Assembly (NCBI RefSeq): GCF_000421585.1
Contig: NZ_ATXH01000006.1
Coordinates: forward strand, 39,728-103,727
Source of the DNA: Thermodesulfatator atlanticus DSM 21156
GTDB lineage: Bacteria > Desulfobacterota > Thermodesulfobacteria > Thermodesulfobacteriales > Thermodesulfatatoraceae
Direction: 5' to 3'
DNA: 64,000 nucleotides
Shown here: piece by piece, positions 1-7,639 of the stretch
Layout: each line of letters begins with the position of its first letter
How positions within the stretch are numbered: the first letter of the stretch is position 1
Notes under the pieces: model-generated
Told to the model about the DNA's origin: nothing
Database searches by the model: none
The model's input: only the letters and a program-made list of their open reading frames with translations
Program-made: the position numbers and the translations under genes

Positions 1-1
1 T

Positions 2-1306
2 AAATGCAGGATTGAAGAGTTGCTTAGGCTTTCTCTTAGTTTTGCAACGCAACTTTTACAAGCCGAAGACGAAAAAGACCTTTGGGCAGCTTTGTTGGTG
101 GCGGCTACTGCGGCTGAGGGGTTGCGTTTTAACAGGGCTTTTGTTTTTCGTAAGGAAGAGACAGAAGACGTATTTAAGGGAGTTACTGGCATTGGTCCAA
201 TGTCTCCAGAAGAAGCTTCTCAGGTGTGGGGGGCCCTTGAGAAAGAGAAACCCTCTTTTGAAGAGATGGTTGCTCGTGTTAAAAATGAAATCGAAAGCGG
301 AGACACCCCAGCGATTGCCTTTATTAAAAAACAAAGATTTTCTCCTCCCCCACAGACTTCTGTTTGGTATGATATCTTTGATGGGCAAAAAAACATTATC
401 CTTTTGACTCCGGAAACATCTACTGAGACGGCAGCTTTTCTCGAAAAACTTGGAGTCGAACAAGCGGTTGCGGCTCCTTTGCGTATGCCGCCACTTGTTT
501 ATGGCTTCATCCTGGTGGATAACGCCATAACCAGGAAACCATTTTGTTCAGAAGAACTACAATTTTTAGAAACAATATCTCTTTTGGTCAGTGTTGCCCT
601 TGAGCGCCTTTTTTCCTACAAAGAACTTATGCGCCAGAAACATCTTCTGCTGGAAGCTGAAAGGATTGCGGTAATAGGGCAGCTTTCTTCCAAAGTATTT
701 CACGAGATTCGTAATCCTCTTTCTGCTCTGGGAGGGCTTTCCAAAGTTCTTTTGCGGCGAAATGTCCCTGAGGGCATGGAAGGCTATCTAAAAACCATGG
801 TGCGCGAAGCTGAAAGGCTTGAGAGGGTTTTGGAAGATATCTTCCAGTTTTCCAAGCCTTTTGAGCTTAAAAAAGAGCCAGTACGACTTTTTCGGCTTCT
901 TCAAGCTGCCCTTAACGTATTTCTCCCTACGTTTAAAGAACGAGGCATTCACGTTTCTTTCGAATGTACCAACGGAGACCCTATAATCCACGTAGATCCA
1001 AAAGAAATGCAGCTAGTTTTTATCCATTTGATGAAAAGTGCCCTTGAAATCATGCCTGCTGGCGGAATGTTAAATATTGGAGTTTTTAAAGACGATAAAG
1101 GCCTGTGTATCAAGGTCATCTATTCTCGCAAGAAAGCTGATTCTTTAACCACCCAAACAGAGGCAACGGGCCTTGGGCTTTCGCTATCAAAAAAAATTGT
1201 CGAATTACACGGCGGTTCATTAAAAATACTTTCACTCCATCCCTTGGAGACTGAGATAAGTATCTGTTTTCCTAACAGGCTGCTCATCAACGGAGGTAAA
1301 AAGTGA
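2..1306 (+). CDS. sensor histidine kinase with degenerate ATPase domain (5' partial)
   Basis: The frame is open to the left window edge, so the start lies outside; TTG at 20 is only the first possible internal start. Counting from there, residues ~20-190 resemble a GAF-type sensory region without membrane segments. A HisKA dimerisation helix carries the H-box FHEIRNPLSALGG, with the phospho-acceptor at about H228. The C-terminal ATPase domain is reduced: the N-box reads HLMKSALEIMP, lacking the usual asparagine, and the DxGxG (G1) and F boxes are missing. The G2-like TGLGLSLS and the following HGG remain. It may be a weak kinase, a phosphatase or a partner-dependent sensor. It overlaps the next gene by 4 nt, and no response regulator is visible here. 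Confidence 0.8.
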   Translation, partial: KCRIEELLRLSLSFATQLLQAEDEKDLWAALLVAATAAEGLRFNRAFVFRKEETEDVFKGVTGIGPMSPEEASQVWGALEKEKPSFEEMVARVKNEIESGDTPAIAFIKKQRFSPPPQTSVWYDIFDGQKNIILLTPETSTETAAFLEKLGVEQAVAAPLRMPPLVYGFILVDNAITRKPFCSEELQFLETISLLVSVALERLFSYKELMRQKHLLLEAERIAVIGQLSSKVFHEIRNPLSALGGLSKVLLRRNVPEGMEGYLKTMVREAERLERVLEDIFQFSKPFELKKEPVRLFRLLQAALNVFLPTFKERGIHVSFECTNGDPIIHVDPKEMQLVFIHLMKSALEIMPAGGMLNIGVFKDDKGLCIKVIYSRKKADSLTTQTEATGLGLSLSKKIVELHGGSLKILSLHPLETEISICFPNRLLINGGKK

Positions 1307-1806
1307 AGGTTTTGTGGGCTCCCTGGCGCATGGAATACATCCTTGGCAAAAGGGAACCAGGTTGTCCCTTTTGCCCTCCTGAAATAAAGCTTCCAGATGA
1401 AAAGCGTCTAATTCTTTATGTTGACGACAAAACAATAGTCATAATGAATAAGTTCCCCTACAATACCGGGCATTTACTTGTCTCCCCGCGTCGTCATGTG
1501 CCCGAGCTCGATGATCTGAGCCCTGACGAGCTTTCCGCCCTTATGCTCACGGTAAGAACATCTATAAGGATTTTGCGTGAAGTAATGAAGCCAGATGGTT
1601 TCAATGTAGGGATTAACCTTGGTAAAGTAGCAGGGGCTGGAATTCCTGAGCATCTACACATTCAGATCGTTCCCCGCTGGGACGGAGACGTTAATTTTAT
1701 GACGGTTTTTGGGGATGTGCGTGTTGTGCCGGAACACATGATAGCAACTTACCGTAGGCTTTTCCCTCACTTTGAAAAATATATGGCAGGAGAAAAGGAT
1801 CTCTGA
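1303..1806 (+). CDS. HIT family protein (Ap4A phosphorylase/hydrolase-like)
   Basis: 167-residue histidine-triad protein. The N-terminus has the LWAPWRMEYI and CPFC signature of bacterial Ap4A-type HIT proteins; the cysteine pair probably helps bind zinc. The active-site strand HLHIQIVPRW places histidines at 117 and 119. The third triad position is Q121, as in GalT and Ap4A phosphorylases rather than FHIT-type hydrolases. The likely role is breakdown of dinucleoside polyphosphates or related nucleotidyl compounds in the cytosol; the exact substrate is not determined. It overlaps the kinase upstream (ATGA-like) and is followed at once by the radical SAM gene, so the three are probably co-transcribed. 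Confidence 0.85.
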   Translation: MKVLWAPWRMEYILGKREPGCPFCPPEIKLPDEKRLILYVDDKTIVIMNKFPYNTGHLLVSPRRHVPELDDLSPDELSALMLTVRTSIRILREVMKPDGFNVGINLGKVAGAGIPEHLHIQIVPRWDGDVNFMTVFGDVRVVPEHMIATYRRLFPHFEKYMAGEKDL

Positions 1807-2714
1807 ATAAATTACTACTTATCACAAAAGCTATTGAGGTTTTAGAAAACCAAAAAGAAGCCTGCCGTATATGCCCGAGAGAATGTGGTGTCGATAGGGT
1901 AAAAAAACTAGGTTTTTGTAAAACTTCCTGGCTCCCTAAAATTGCTGGCTACGAACCTCACTTTGGCGAAGAGGCCTGCCTGGTGGGAGAGCAAGGTTCA
2001 GGGGCTATCTTTTTTTCTGGATGTAATTTGGCCTGCGTTTTTTGTCAGACCTATGAAATCAGCCAGGAAGGAGCAGGGCAAGAAATTTCTTATGAAAAAC
2101 TTGCAGAGGTTATGCTAGAGCTGGCTTCGCAGGGCTGTGCCAATATCAATCTTGTAACCCCTAGTCACCAGGTACTTCAAATTTTAAAGGCCTTGAAAAT
2201 AGCCTGTGAAAAAGGTCTTGCCCTTCCCATAGTTTTTAACACAGGAAGCTACGACAAAATTGAAACACTCAAACTTCTTGAAGGCATTGTGGACATTTAC
2301 CTTGCGGACTTCAAACTCTGGAGTCCTGATCTTTGTGCCAAATATCTGGGGGCTAAAGATTATGCCAAGGTTGCACGAGAGGCTATTAAAGAAATGTATC
2401 GCCAGGTGGGCGAGTTAGTTCTTGACGAAAAAGGCCTTGCCAAACGTGGTCTCATTATCAGGCATTTAGTAATGCCAGGTATGCTTGAAGAGACTGAAAA
2501 AATCCTTTCCTTTATAAGAGATGAAATTTCAGCAAACGTTCATCTCAACTTAATGGGGCACTATCATCCAGCAGGCAGGGTAGAAAAATTCCCTGAGATC
2601 AATCGGTTGCTTACCAAAGACGAATTTAAAAGGGCGTTAACTTTAACACGACGACTTGGTTTTAAAAATCTCGATAAAACCCACTTATCCCTTCTTTCCT
2701 TGCTATTACGATAA
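1803..2714 (+). CDS. PflX-like radical SAM protein, probable CTG start
   Basis: Radical SAM protein of the pyruvate-formate-lyase-activase-like COG1313 type. The cluster motif GCNLACVFC gives C74, C78 and C81. The first conventional start (GTG at 1983) would remove a conserved cysteine-rich N-terminus, ACRICPRECGVDR...GFC, that is open in frame upstream. No ATG, GTG or TTG precedes this block. CTG at 1803 lies 10 nt after an AGGAG at 1788-1792 and overlaps the HIT stop codon, so I chose it; the exact start remains uncertain. The protein is 303 residues. It probably activates a glycyl-radical or other target enzyme, but no target gene is adjacent, so its substrate is unknown. Confidence 0.75.
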   Translation: MNKLLLITKAIEVLENQKEACRICPRECGVDRVKKLGFCKTSWLPKIAGYEPHFGEEACLVGEQGSGAIFFSGCNLACVFCQTYEISQEGAGQEISYEKLAEVMLELASQGCANINLVTPSHQVLQILKALKIACEKGLALPIVFNTGSYDKIETLKLLEGIVDIYLADFKLWSPDLCAKYLGAKDYAKVAREAIKEMYRQVGELVLDEKGLAKRGLIIRHLVMPGMLEETEKILSFIRDEISANVHLNLMGHYHPAGRVEKFPEINRLLTKDEFKRALTLTRRLGFKNLDKTHLSLLSLLLR

Positions 2715-2747
2715 TAGAAAGAACAATCTCTATTTGGAGCCTAAATT

Positions 2748-2776
2748 TTGACATTATTTGCAAAATCTGTTATAAA
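2748..2776 (+). promoter_or_regulatory. promoter P1 upstream of dsrC
   Basis: TTGACA at 2748-2753 and TATAAA at 2771-2776 with a 17-nt spacer: an essentially consensus housekeeping promoter, ~115 nt before the dsrC start. It fits strong expression of DsrC. Confidence 0.75.
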
Positions 2777-2802
2777 ATCTTCAAAAAAGGAGTTCTTGCT
2801 AA

Positions 2803-2816
2803 ATTTTCATGAAAAT
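2803..2816. promoter_or_regulatory. 14-bp perfect palindrome between the dsrC promoters
   Basis: ATTTTCATGAAAAT is perfectly symmetrical and lies downstream of the P1 -10 box and upstream of the P2 -35 box. Its position suits an operator, but it matches no binding site I can name. A chance AT-rich palindrome is possible. Confidence 0.3.
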
Positions 2817-2823
2817 AGTTTGC

Positions 2824-2852
2824 TTGACAAGCTTAAACCCCTATAGTAACTA
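2824..2852 (+). promoter_or_regulatory. promoter P2 upstream of dsrC
   Basis: TTGACA at 2824-2829 and TAACTA at 2847-2852 with a 17-nt spacer, 38 nt before the dsrC ATG. The -10 is weaker than that of P1. Together they form a tandem promoter pair. Confidence 0.45.
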
Positions 2853-2890
2853 GCGCTTTAAAGATAATTCTCTGAATTAAGGAGGGCATT

Positions 2891-3211
2891 ATGCCGGTAG
2901 TAGAATTCAAAGGTAAAAAGTTTGAGGTAGATGAAGACGGTTTCCTTCTCGGTGGTCTTGATGCGTGGTGCATGGAATGGGTTGAGTATGTTAAGCAGCT
3001 TGAGGGTATTGAAGAGTTGACCGACGAACACTGGAAAGTTATCAAGGTGCTCCAGGATTACTACAAGAAAAACGGTGTCGCTCCCATGGTTCGTGTTCTT
3101 TCTAAGGTAACAGGCTATCCTCTTAAGAAGATTTACGAACTTTTTCCCTCTGGCCCTGGTAAGGGAGCCTGTAAAATGGCTGGTCTTCCTAAGCCCACTG
3201 GCTGCGTGTAA
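2891..3211 (+). CDS. dsrC: DsrC sulfur carrier protein
   Basis: 106-residue DsrC/TusE family protein. The C-terminal arm carries both redox cysteines, C94 (GACKMAG) and the penultimate C105 (TGCV), ten residues apart. This marks true DsrC, the co-substrate of dissimilatory sulfite reductase that forms the DsrC trisulfide, rather than TusE-type relatives with one cysteine. Start ATG follows the AAGGAGG ribosome site. The gene stands alone between two promoters and a strong terminator, the usual arrangement for this abundant protein in sulfate and sulfur reducers. It is the clearest indicator of dissimilatory sulfur metabolism in the window; dsrAB are not in view. Confidence 0.95.
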   Translation: MPVVEFKGKKFEVDEDGFLLGGLDAWCMEWVEYVKQLEGIEELTDEHWKVIKVLQDYYKKNGVAPMVRVLSKVTGYPLKKIYELFPSGPGKGACKMAGLPKPTGCV

Positions 3212-3220
3212 GAATTTTCC

Positions 3221-3252
3221 AAAAGGGCGGTGTTATGAAGCCGCCCTTTTTT
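3221..3252 (+). terminator. rho-independent terminator of dsrC
   Basis: A 10-bp stem AAAAGGGCGG / CCGCCCTTTT (3221-3230 with 3241-3250) around a 10-nt loop, running into a T tract, 9 nt after the dsrC stop codon. Confidence 0.9.
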
Positions 3253-3633
3253 GTCTGCTAACTTTTTAAGTTGTATTTGTCTTTTTCTTCTTTATTAAGG
3301 GAATTTGTGTATCTGAAGAAGTAGTCACGGTTTGTTATTAAATTTTACGTCTGAGATCTTGCCTACAATCTCATCCCAAGAGGCCCGCAGGGCTGACCAA
3401 GTGATTTAGCTTCTTTGTTTTATAAGGAAGGGGATTATTTTCTGCACGTGCTCATAATGACTTCCCATAGCAGTCATCACGGGGCGACGTAGTAGTAGAA
3501 GTGCCTTGGGACTTAACTACCAAAGGAAATTCTCTTTGAGACCTTTGATAGGTCTTTCATTATTGTTCTGTTTTCAGCATTGCTTCTTAAGCAAAATTTT
3601 TATTAAAAATCAGTTTTGATAAATCTTTTTTGT
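3253..3633. other. long intergenic region without a recognisable gene
   Basis: About 380 nt between the dsrC terminator and the next promoter. Only very short open frames occur on either strand, and I recognise no tRNA, riboswitch or protein remnant. A more GC-rich patch around 3373-3530 stands out from AT-rich flanks and could hold an unrecognised small RNA or a decayed gene. Confidence 0.5.
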
Positions 3634-3663
3634 TTGACCCGTTCTATATTTGTCTACTAGAAT
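3634..3663 (+). promoter_or_regulatory. promoter of the DUF3373-like gene
   Basis: TTGACC at 3634-3639 and TAGAAT at 3658-3663, spacer 18 nt, 44 nt before the ATG. Confidence 0.6.
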
Positions 3664-3707
3664 TGTGAATGAAATTTTAGGAATTTAAATACCAAAGGGA
3701 GGTTTTT

Positions 3708-5393
3708 ATGAGTCGCTTGATGGGAGTTTTTTTGGCCTTTCTCTTGCTGTTACCAGTTGGTGTATGGGCGGCAAAGCCTTCTACAGAGGAACTAATGAAA
3801 CGTATTGAGGAGCTTTCCCGCGAGCTTGAGGTCTTAAAAAAACAGCTCAAAGAAGTAAAAGCCAGCCAGGAAGAACAGGCCGAAGTGGTCGAAGAGACAA
3901 GTGATTACCTGGAAACCGTAAAAAACAATATGGGGAAATTCAAAATCTGGGGCGATATCCGCACAAGAGTGGATTCAACCAGGGCCAAAGTGGCGCCTAG
4001 CTACTGGAGTTATTTTAACGGCTTTTACTACGTGGGGGCCCCTTATTATCGTATGCTCCCTATGATTGATATGGCAGACCCCGGCCACGGACAACTTCAA
4101 GAAGGTTATAAAGAAAACGATACCATCTGGACTAACCGCATGCGCCTTAACTTTAAAGTTAATCCCACGGAGAACGTAAATGTCAAAGTTAGGCTAGCGT
4201 ATTACAAAATATGGGGGATGTCTGACGACTATGTTTCCCCTGAGCTTTTCCCATCTATGAGCAACAATTTTACTTTTGGCGTGCGTCCGTCAGATAGTCG
4301 TCTTTACGTTGACCGTGCCTACTTTAACTGGACTAACATTGCTGATTTGCCAATCTGGATTTCTTTTGGACGTCGTCCCACCACCCACGGTGCACCGAGC
4401 CACCTGCGTGAAGGGCTTGATAAGCGTGAAGCATCTCCAGCTGGCATTAACATAGACGTACCTTTTGATGGGGCTACTATTGGTTATCAATACACCTGGC
4501 CCTGGCCTGGTAGGATCCGCTTTTGTTATGGTCGTGGCTTTGAGTCTGGCTTTAAAATGCCCATAGATCGCGCCAAGGATGATATTGATTTTTATGGCTT
4601 TGTCTGGGATGTATTAGACGACAAAGACCGTAATATGATGTTAATACTCCAGCTCTTTAAGGCCGAAGGGGTAATGGACTTTCCGGAAGGGACCTGGGTG
4701 ATGTCTAAACTTGGTCCCATGCATGTCACTACCAACCACAATCTTGGCGACATTTACGAGATCGGGGCAACCTGGCTACATAAAGTCGATATTCCTTATC
4801 TTGGCCTGGACGGAGTTGACTATTTTGTGTCATTGGGCCTTTCTATTACAGACCCGGATAAACTCGGTGCCATGCCAGTTTATGTGTACGACTCAAATGC
4901 CCAAAGTGGGCAGGAAATGAATATGTATTACACTTTGCTTGGCGGCTTTTCTTTAGCAGATCCTTCAGCGGTTGATACCTCGACCCATACAGGTTGGGCG
5001 GTTTATTTGGGGGCCAGGATTCCTGTTCCGCAGGTTCCTGGTGGGAAGCTCGGGCTTGAATACAACTATGGCTCCAAATGGTGGATGCCCTTTATGGTGG
5101 CCACAGATGACGTTTATTTCAACAAGCTTGCCACCAGGGGCCATGTGGGTGAAATTTACTGGATCCAGGATTTGCCAGCAGGCGAAGCGCTTTCTGAATA
5201 TGCTAGGGTTTTCCTACGCTTGGGCTTTCAATATTACTGGTTTAATTACAGCGGAAGTGGCTCCTGGCTCGGAGAACCCCATGAAATTAACGAGCTTGAT
5301 GATATGACAGCCTACGGGCCAGCGTATTCACAGATGTTTATTCCTCTTGATCACATGTATAACTTCTACATGTCCTTTGAGGTGTTCTTCTAA
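3708..5393 (+). CDS. DUF3373-like outer-membrane beta-barrel protein
   Basis: 561 residues. A clear signal peptide ends near VGVWA-AKPS (residues ~1-22). A coiled coil rich in E, K and Q follows (about 25-75), then a long aromatic-rich region with alternating strands that ends in phenylalanine, as expected for an outer-membrane barrel. The stretch after the coiled coil (KIWGDIRTRVDSTRA) resembles DUF3373 proteins of sulfur- and metal-reducing Proteobacteria and Thermodesulfobacteriota. The coiled coil plus barrel resembles SLH- or OprP-type porins, so a porin role is likely but the solute is unknown. It has its own promoter and terminator, which suggests an abundant surface protein. Confidence 0.7.
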   Translation: MSRLMGVFLAFLLLLPVGVWAAKPSTEELMKRIEELSRELEVLKKQLKEVKASQEEQAEVVEETSDYLETVKNNMGKFKIWGDIRTRVDSTRAKVAPSYWSYFNGFYYVGAPYYRMLPMIDMADPGHGQLQEGYKENDTIWTNRMRLNFKVNPTENVNVKVRLAYYKIWGMSDDYVSPELFPSMSNNFTFGVRPSDSRLYVDRAYFNWTNIADLPIWISFGRRPTTHGAPSHLREGLDKREASPAGINIDVPFDGATIGYQYTWPWPGRIRFCYGRGFESGFKMPIDRAKDDIDFYGFVWDVLDDKDRNMMLILQLFKAEGVMDFPEGTWVMSKLGPMHVTTNHNLGDIYEIGATWLHKVDIPYLGLDGVDYFVSLGLSITDPDKLGAMPVYVYDSNAQSGQEMNMYYTLLGGFSLADPSAVDTSTHTGWAVYLGARIPVPQVPGGKLGLEYNYGSKWWMPFMVATDDVYFNKLATRGHVGEIYWIQDLPAGEALSEYARVFLRLGFQYYWFNYSGSGSWLGEPHEINELDDMTAYGPAYSQMFIPLDHMYNFYMSFEVFF

Positions 5394-5400
5394 AGAAAAT

Positions 5401-5426
5401 AAAGGGCCTGGGCCTCCAGGCCCTTT
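5401..5426. terminator. bidirectional terminator between the porin-like gene and queE
   Basis: A perfect 11-bp stem AAAGGGCCTGG / CCAGGCCCTTT (5401-5411 with 5416-5426) and a 4-nt loop. On the minus strand it is followed by a T-rich tract. The queE stop codon lies at its edge, so it probably serves both convergent genes. Confidence 0.75.
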
Positions 5427-6081
5427 ATACCCCGCGTTTTTCACCCCAGAGGATCTTATGAAGTTGTAACTGAAAGCGCACAGGGAGTCTTTCTTCAATT
5501 ATCCAATTGGCAAGCTCTTGCGGATTCATTAGCCCCCAGGCCGGGGAAAAGAGTACCTGGGTATAAACTGGCAAATAGTAAAGACTCATTCTTTTTTTGG
5601 CCCATTCGTAATCTACCCTGTCCGCTATAACGAATTTCACCTGGTCTTTTGTGCCGAGATAAGCAAGATTTTCATAGCGCATGTACGGAGTCATGCCCGA
5701 AGAGGGGGTTTTTAAGTCAAGTATTTTTATGACCTCTTTCGGTACTTTTCGAAGAGAAATGCTGCCATTGGTTTCAAGAAGAAGAGTTACGCCCTCTTTC
5801 AGGAAAAAATCCATGAGATCATAAACATTTTCCTGTAAAAGTGGTTCTCCACCGGTTATCTGGACATAAGGGATTTTGCCGGCTTTTTCCCAGTGTCTGA
5901 CTATTTCTTCAATGGAAATGAAGTTTTTACTTGGTTTTTGGGCATAAGAGGTGTCACACCAGTTGCACCTCAGGTTACAACCAGAAAGTCTTACGAAAAA
6001 AGTCGGGATACCAGCGAGGGTTCCTTCTCCTTGCAGACTTACAAAAATTTCAGAGACATCAAGGACTTTTTCTTGGGGCAT
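5425..6081 (-). CDS. queE: 7-carboxy-7-deazaguanine synthase QueE
   Basis: 218-residue radical SAM enzyme that converts 6-carboxytetrahydropterin to 7-carboxy-7-deazaguanine in the queuosine/preQ0 pathway. The signature SEIFVSLQGEG is at the N-terminus, the cluster motif SGCNLRCNWC gives C35, C39 and C42, and QITGGEPLLQ follows. I chose ATG at 6081, one nt after the queD stop and directly before the family N-terminus. A start at 6141 would overlap queD by 59 nt and add non-family sequence. Its product-supplying partner QueD is immediately upstream in one operon. Confidence 0.93.
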   Translation of the reverse strand: MPQEKVLDVSEIFVSLQGEGTLAGIPTFFVRLSGCNLRCNWCDTSYAQKPSKNFISIEEIVRHWEKAGKIPYVQITGGEPLLQENVYDLMDFFLKEGVTLLLETNGSISLRKVPKEVIKILDLKTPSSGMTPYMRYENLAYLGTKDQVKFVIADRVDYEWAKKRMSLYYLPVYTQVLFSPAWGLMNPQELANWIIEERLPVRFQLQLHKILWGEKRGV

Positions 6082-6082
6082 A

Positions 6083-6454
6083 TCACTCAGCAAGATATGA
6101 GGCACAGGAGCGTTCAGTCTCCCATACGGAAACACGTACAAGCTTTACCGGATACGGAGCGAGTTTTTCTTTAAGGTTTTCAAAAATGAAGCGCGCGATA
6201 TTTTCAGAGGATGGATTTTTGTCTTGAAAAGCTGGGTGCTCGTTTAGATCGCGATGATCTAATTCCTCAAGGACTTCTTTAAGAAAGCGTTTTAAGTCTT
6301 TAAAATCAATCAGGACGTGTATTTCGTTAAGCTCTGTGCCGCAAACAGCGATTTCTACTTTCCAGTTATGGCCGTGAGGGCGTTCACAGGCACCAGGGTA
6401 ATTGCGCAAATAGTGTGCTGCTGCAAATTCATCTTTAACGGTGAGTTCAAACAT
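6083..6454 (-). CDS. queD: 6-carboxy-5,6,7,8-tetrahydropterin synthase QueD
   Basis: 123 residues of the QueD/PTPS family. H14, H27 and H29 (PHGHNW) form the zinc site, C23 (PGACERPHG) is the catalytic cysteine, and the LDHRDLNE and SVWETERSC motifs are present. It makes 6-carboxytetrahydropterin from dihydroneopterin triphosphate for QueE, next in the operon. The start is ATG at 6454; the frame stays open upstream only because it crosses two tRNA genes. The 3' end of tRNA-Cys is 11 nt before the start, leaving just AGGTGTTTCCT as the leader with its ribosome site. Confidence 0.94.
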   Translation of the reverse strand: MFELTVKDEFAAAHYLRNYPGACERPHGHNWKVEIAVCGTELNEIHVLIDFKDLKRFLKEVLEELDHRDLNEHPAFQDKNPSSENIARFIFENLKEKLAPYPVKLVRVSVWETERSCASYLAE

Positions 6455-6465
6455 AGGAAACACCT

Positions 6466-6541
6466 TGGAGGCGGCGCGGGGATTCGAACCCCGGAATAAC
6501 GATTTTGCAGACCGTCGCCTTAACCGCTTGGCTACGCCGCC
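6466..6541 (-). tRNA. tRNA-Cys (GCA)
   Basis: Full 7/5 cloverleaf with acceptor GGCGGCG/CGCCGCC, anticodon loop TCTGCAAAA with anticodon GCA, discriminator U and an encoded CCA at 6466-6468. It is the canonical cysteine tRNA, which makes the second GCA-anticodon tRNA at 55.0 kb notable. Confidence 0.95.
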
Positions 6542-6551
6542 TCTGTTTTGT

Positions 6552-6628
6552 TGGTGGCGGCGCAGGGACTCGAACCCCGAACCTTGCGGATATGAGCCGC
6601 ATGCTCTCACCAGTTGAGCTACGCCGCC
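6552..6628 (-). tRNA. tRNA-Met (CAU)
   Basis: 77-nt cloverleaf with encoded CCA; acceptor GGCGGCG/CGCCGCC, anticodon stem GCGGC/GTCGC-type around loop CTCATAT with anticodon CAU. G1-C72 pairing and overall similarity point to elongator methionine. A lysidine-modified isoleucine tRNA is the alternative for a CAU anticodon. It is 10 nt upstream of tRNA-Cys and probably in the same transcript as queD-queE. Confidence 0.88.
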
Positions 6629-6671
6629 ACGCTCTTTAAAATGTTCTCGATTGTGACGCTCTTGTCAAGCC

Positions 6672-7592
6672 TTAAGCGCGCCCCAAATAAAAAAGATAAG
6701 TCTCGCCTTCTTTTAAGGCCTTTGGATTTTTGAGGGCAAGAAAAAGGCTTTTGGTCTCAAAAGGAAGCCGAAAGACTTCAAGATACGGGGCTTTTTCTTC
6801 GTTTATCTTCTGTCCGTTAAGAAGGGCTCTTATCTTTTCTTTGCACTCTTTTGAGTCTTCACGAAGAAGGGCTTCTTCTGTCGGGGGAAGGCTTATCTTA
6901 CCCAGCTTTTGAGCTTGGGGGTCAAAGTCAAGAAAACTTTCTATTAATTCGAGTTGGTCTGAGACAATTTTATTGGAAGGAAGTTCGTCAATGAGGCCAA
7001 TAAGATGGGCAAAGGCAAGCATTCGTTCTTTTAAGTTTGGAAGTTCATGGCTTGTTTCTTTGCCCTCGATAACCCAATCTGGAAAACGCCTGATGGTAGG
7101 ATCATGCCCTACGATAAAGTCTGCAAGCCTTTCGGCGTGGGACTTTAAATCCTGATATTCAAAGTCGAGTTCTTCCAGACGCTTGTCTAGGTTTTGGGCA
7201 AGTTGCAAAATGATGCGTGCCTGAAGGTCAGGGTTGGGCTTATCTTGTTCTTTGCCAAGGATCTGGGCCTTGATCTCTGAGACGGTTTCTTCAAGAACTT
7301 CGGGTCTTGTCTTGAACATGGCTACGTTTTCAGGCCAGCGCATCATCTGCCCCCATTCTTCGTAAGAGGCTATTAGCCTTTGAAACCAGGGGAGCTTTTC
7401 GCCAAGGGGCGGGGGTGTGATGATTTCAACTAAACCTTTTTTGATTAAATCTTCTACCGGGCCCTTTGGTTTTTCCTCTGTGGGTTGTAAAAGAATAATT
7501 TTATCAAAGGCTGCAAGGAGAAGGCCTGCAAGGTCAAGCCGCAAATGTGTTTGGGGTGCTAAGATGGCTTTTAATTCCAAAATTTCCTCCAT
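6672..7592 (-). CDS. conserved hypothetical protein
   Basis: 306 residues, no signal peptide or membrane segment, rich in E, K and L and probably mostly helical. I recognise no catalytic motif. The N-terminal third (KAILAPQTHLRLDLAG... DKIILLQPTEE) is followed by a long helical middle section with ELDFEYQDLKSHAERLADF. A TTG at 7601 precedes ATG at 7592; I prefer the ATG, although its ribosome site is weak. It is divergent from the peptide-binding protein gene, only 47 nt away. Function unknown. Confidence 0.7.
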   Translation of the reverse strand: MEEILELKAILAPQTHLRLDLAGLLLAAFDKIILLQPTEEKPKGPVEDLIKKGLVEIITPPPLGEKLPWFQRLIASYEEWGQMMRWPENVAMFKTRPEVLEETVSEIKAQILGKEQDKPNPDLQARIILQLAQNLDKRLEELDFEYQDLKSHAERLADFIVGHDPTIRRFPDWVIEGKETSHELPNLKERMLAFAHLIGLIDELPSNKIVSDQLELIESFLDFDPQAQKLGKISLPPTEEALLREDSKECKEKIRALLNGQKINEEKAPYLEVFRLPFETKSLFLALKNPKALKEGETYLFYLGRA

Positions 7593-7639
7593 GTCTTCCA
7601 ATTTAAGTTATTTGTGCCAAAATTAACGGGAGTTTAGCT

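Noticed and set aside
6455..6610. N-terminal extension of queD and an overlapping plus-strand frame at 6317-6499
   Set aside because: The DNA is two clear tRNA genes; the extension has no family match and the plus-strand frame is a shadow.
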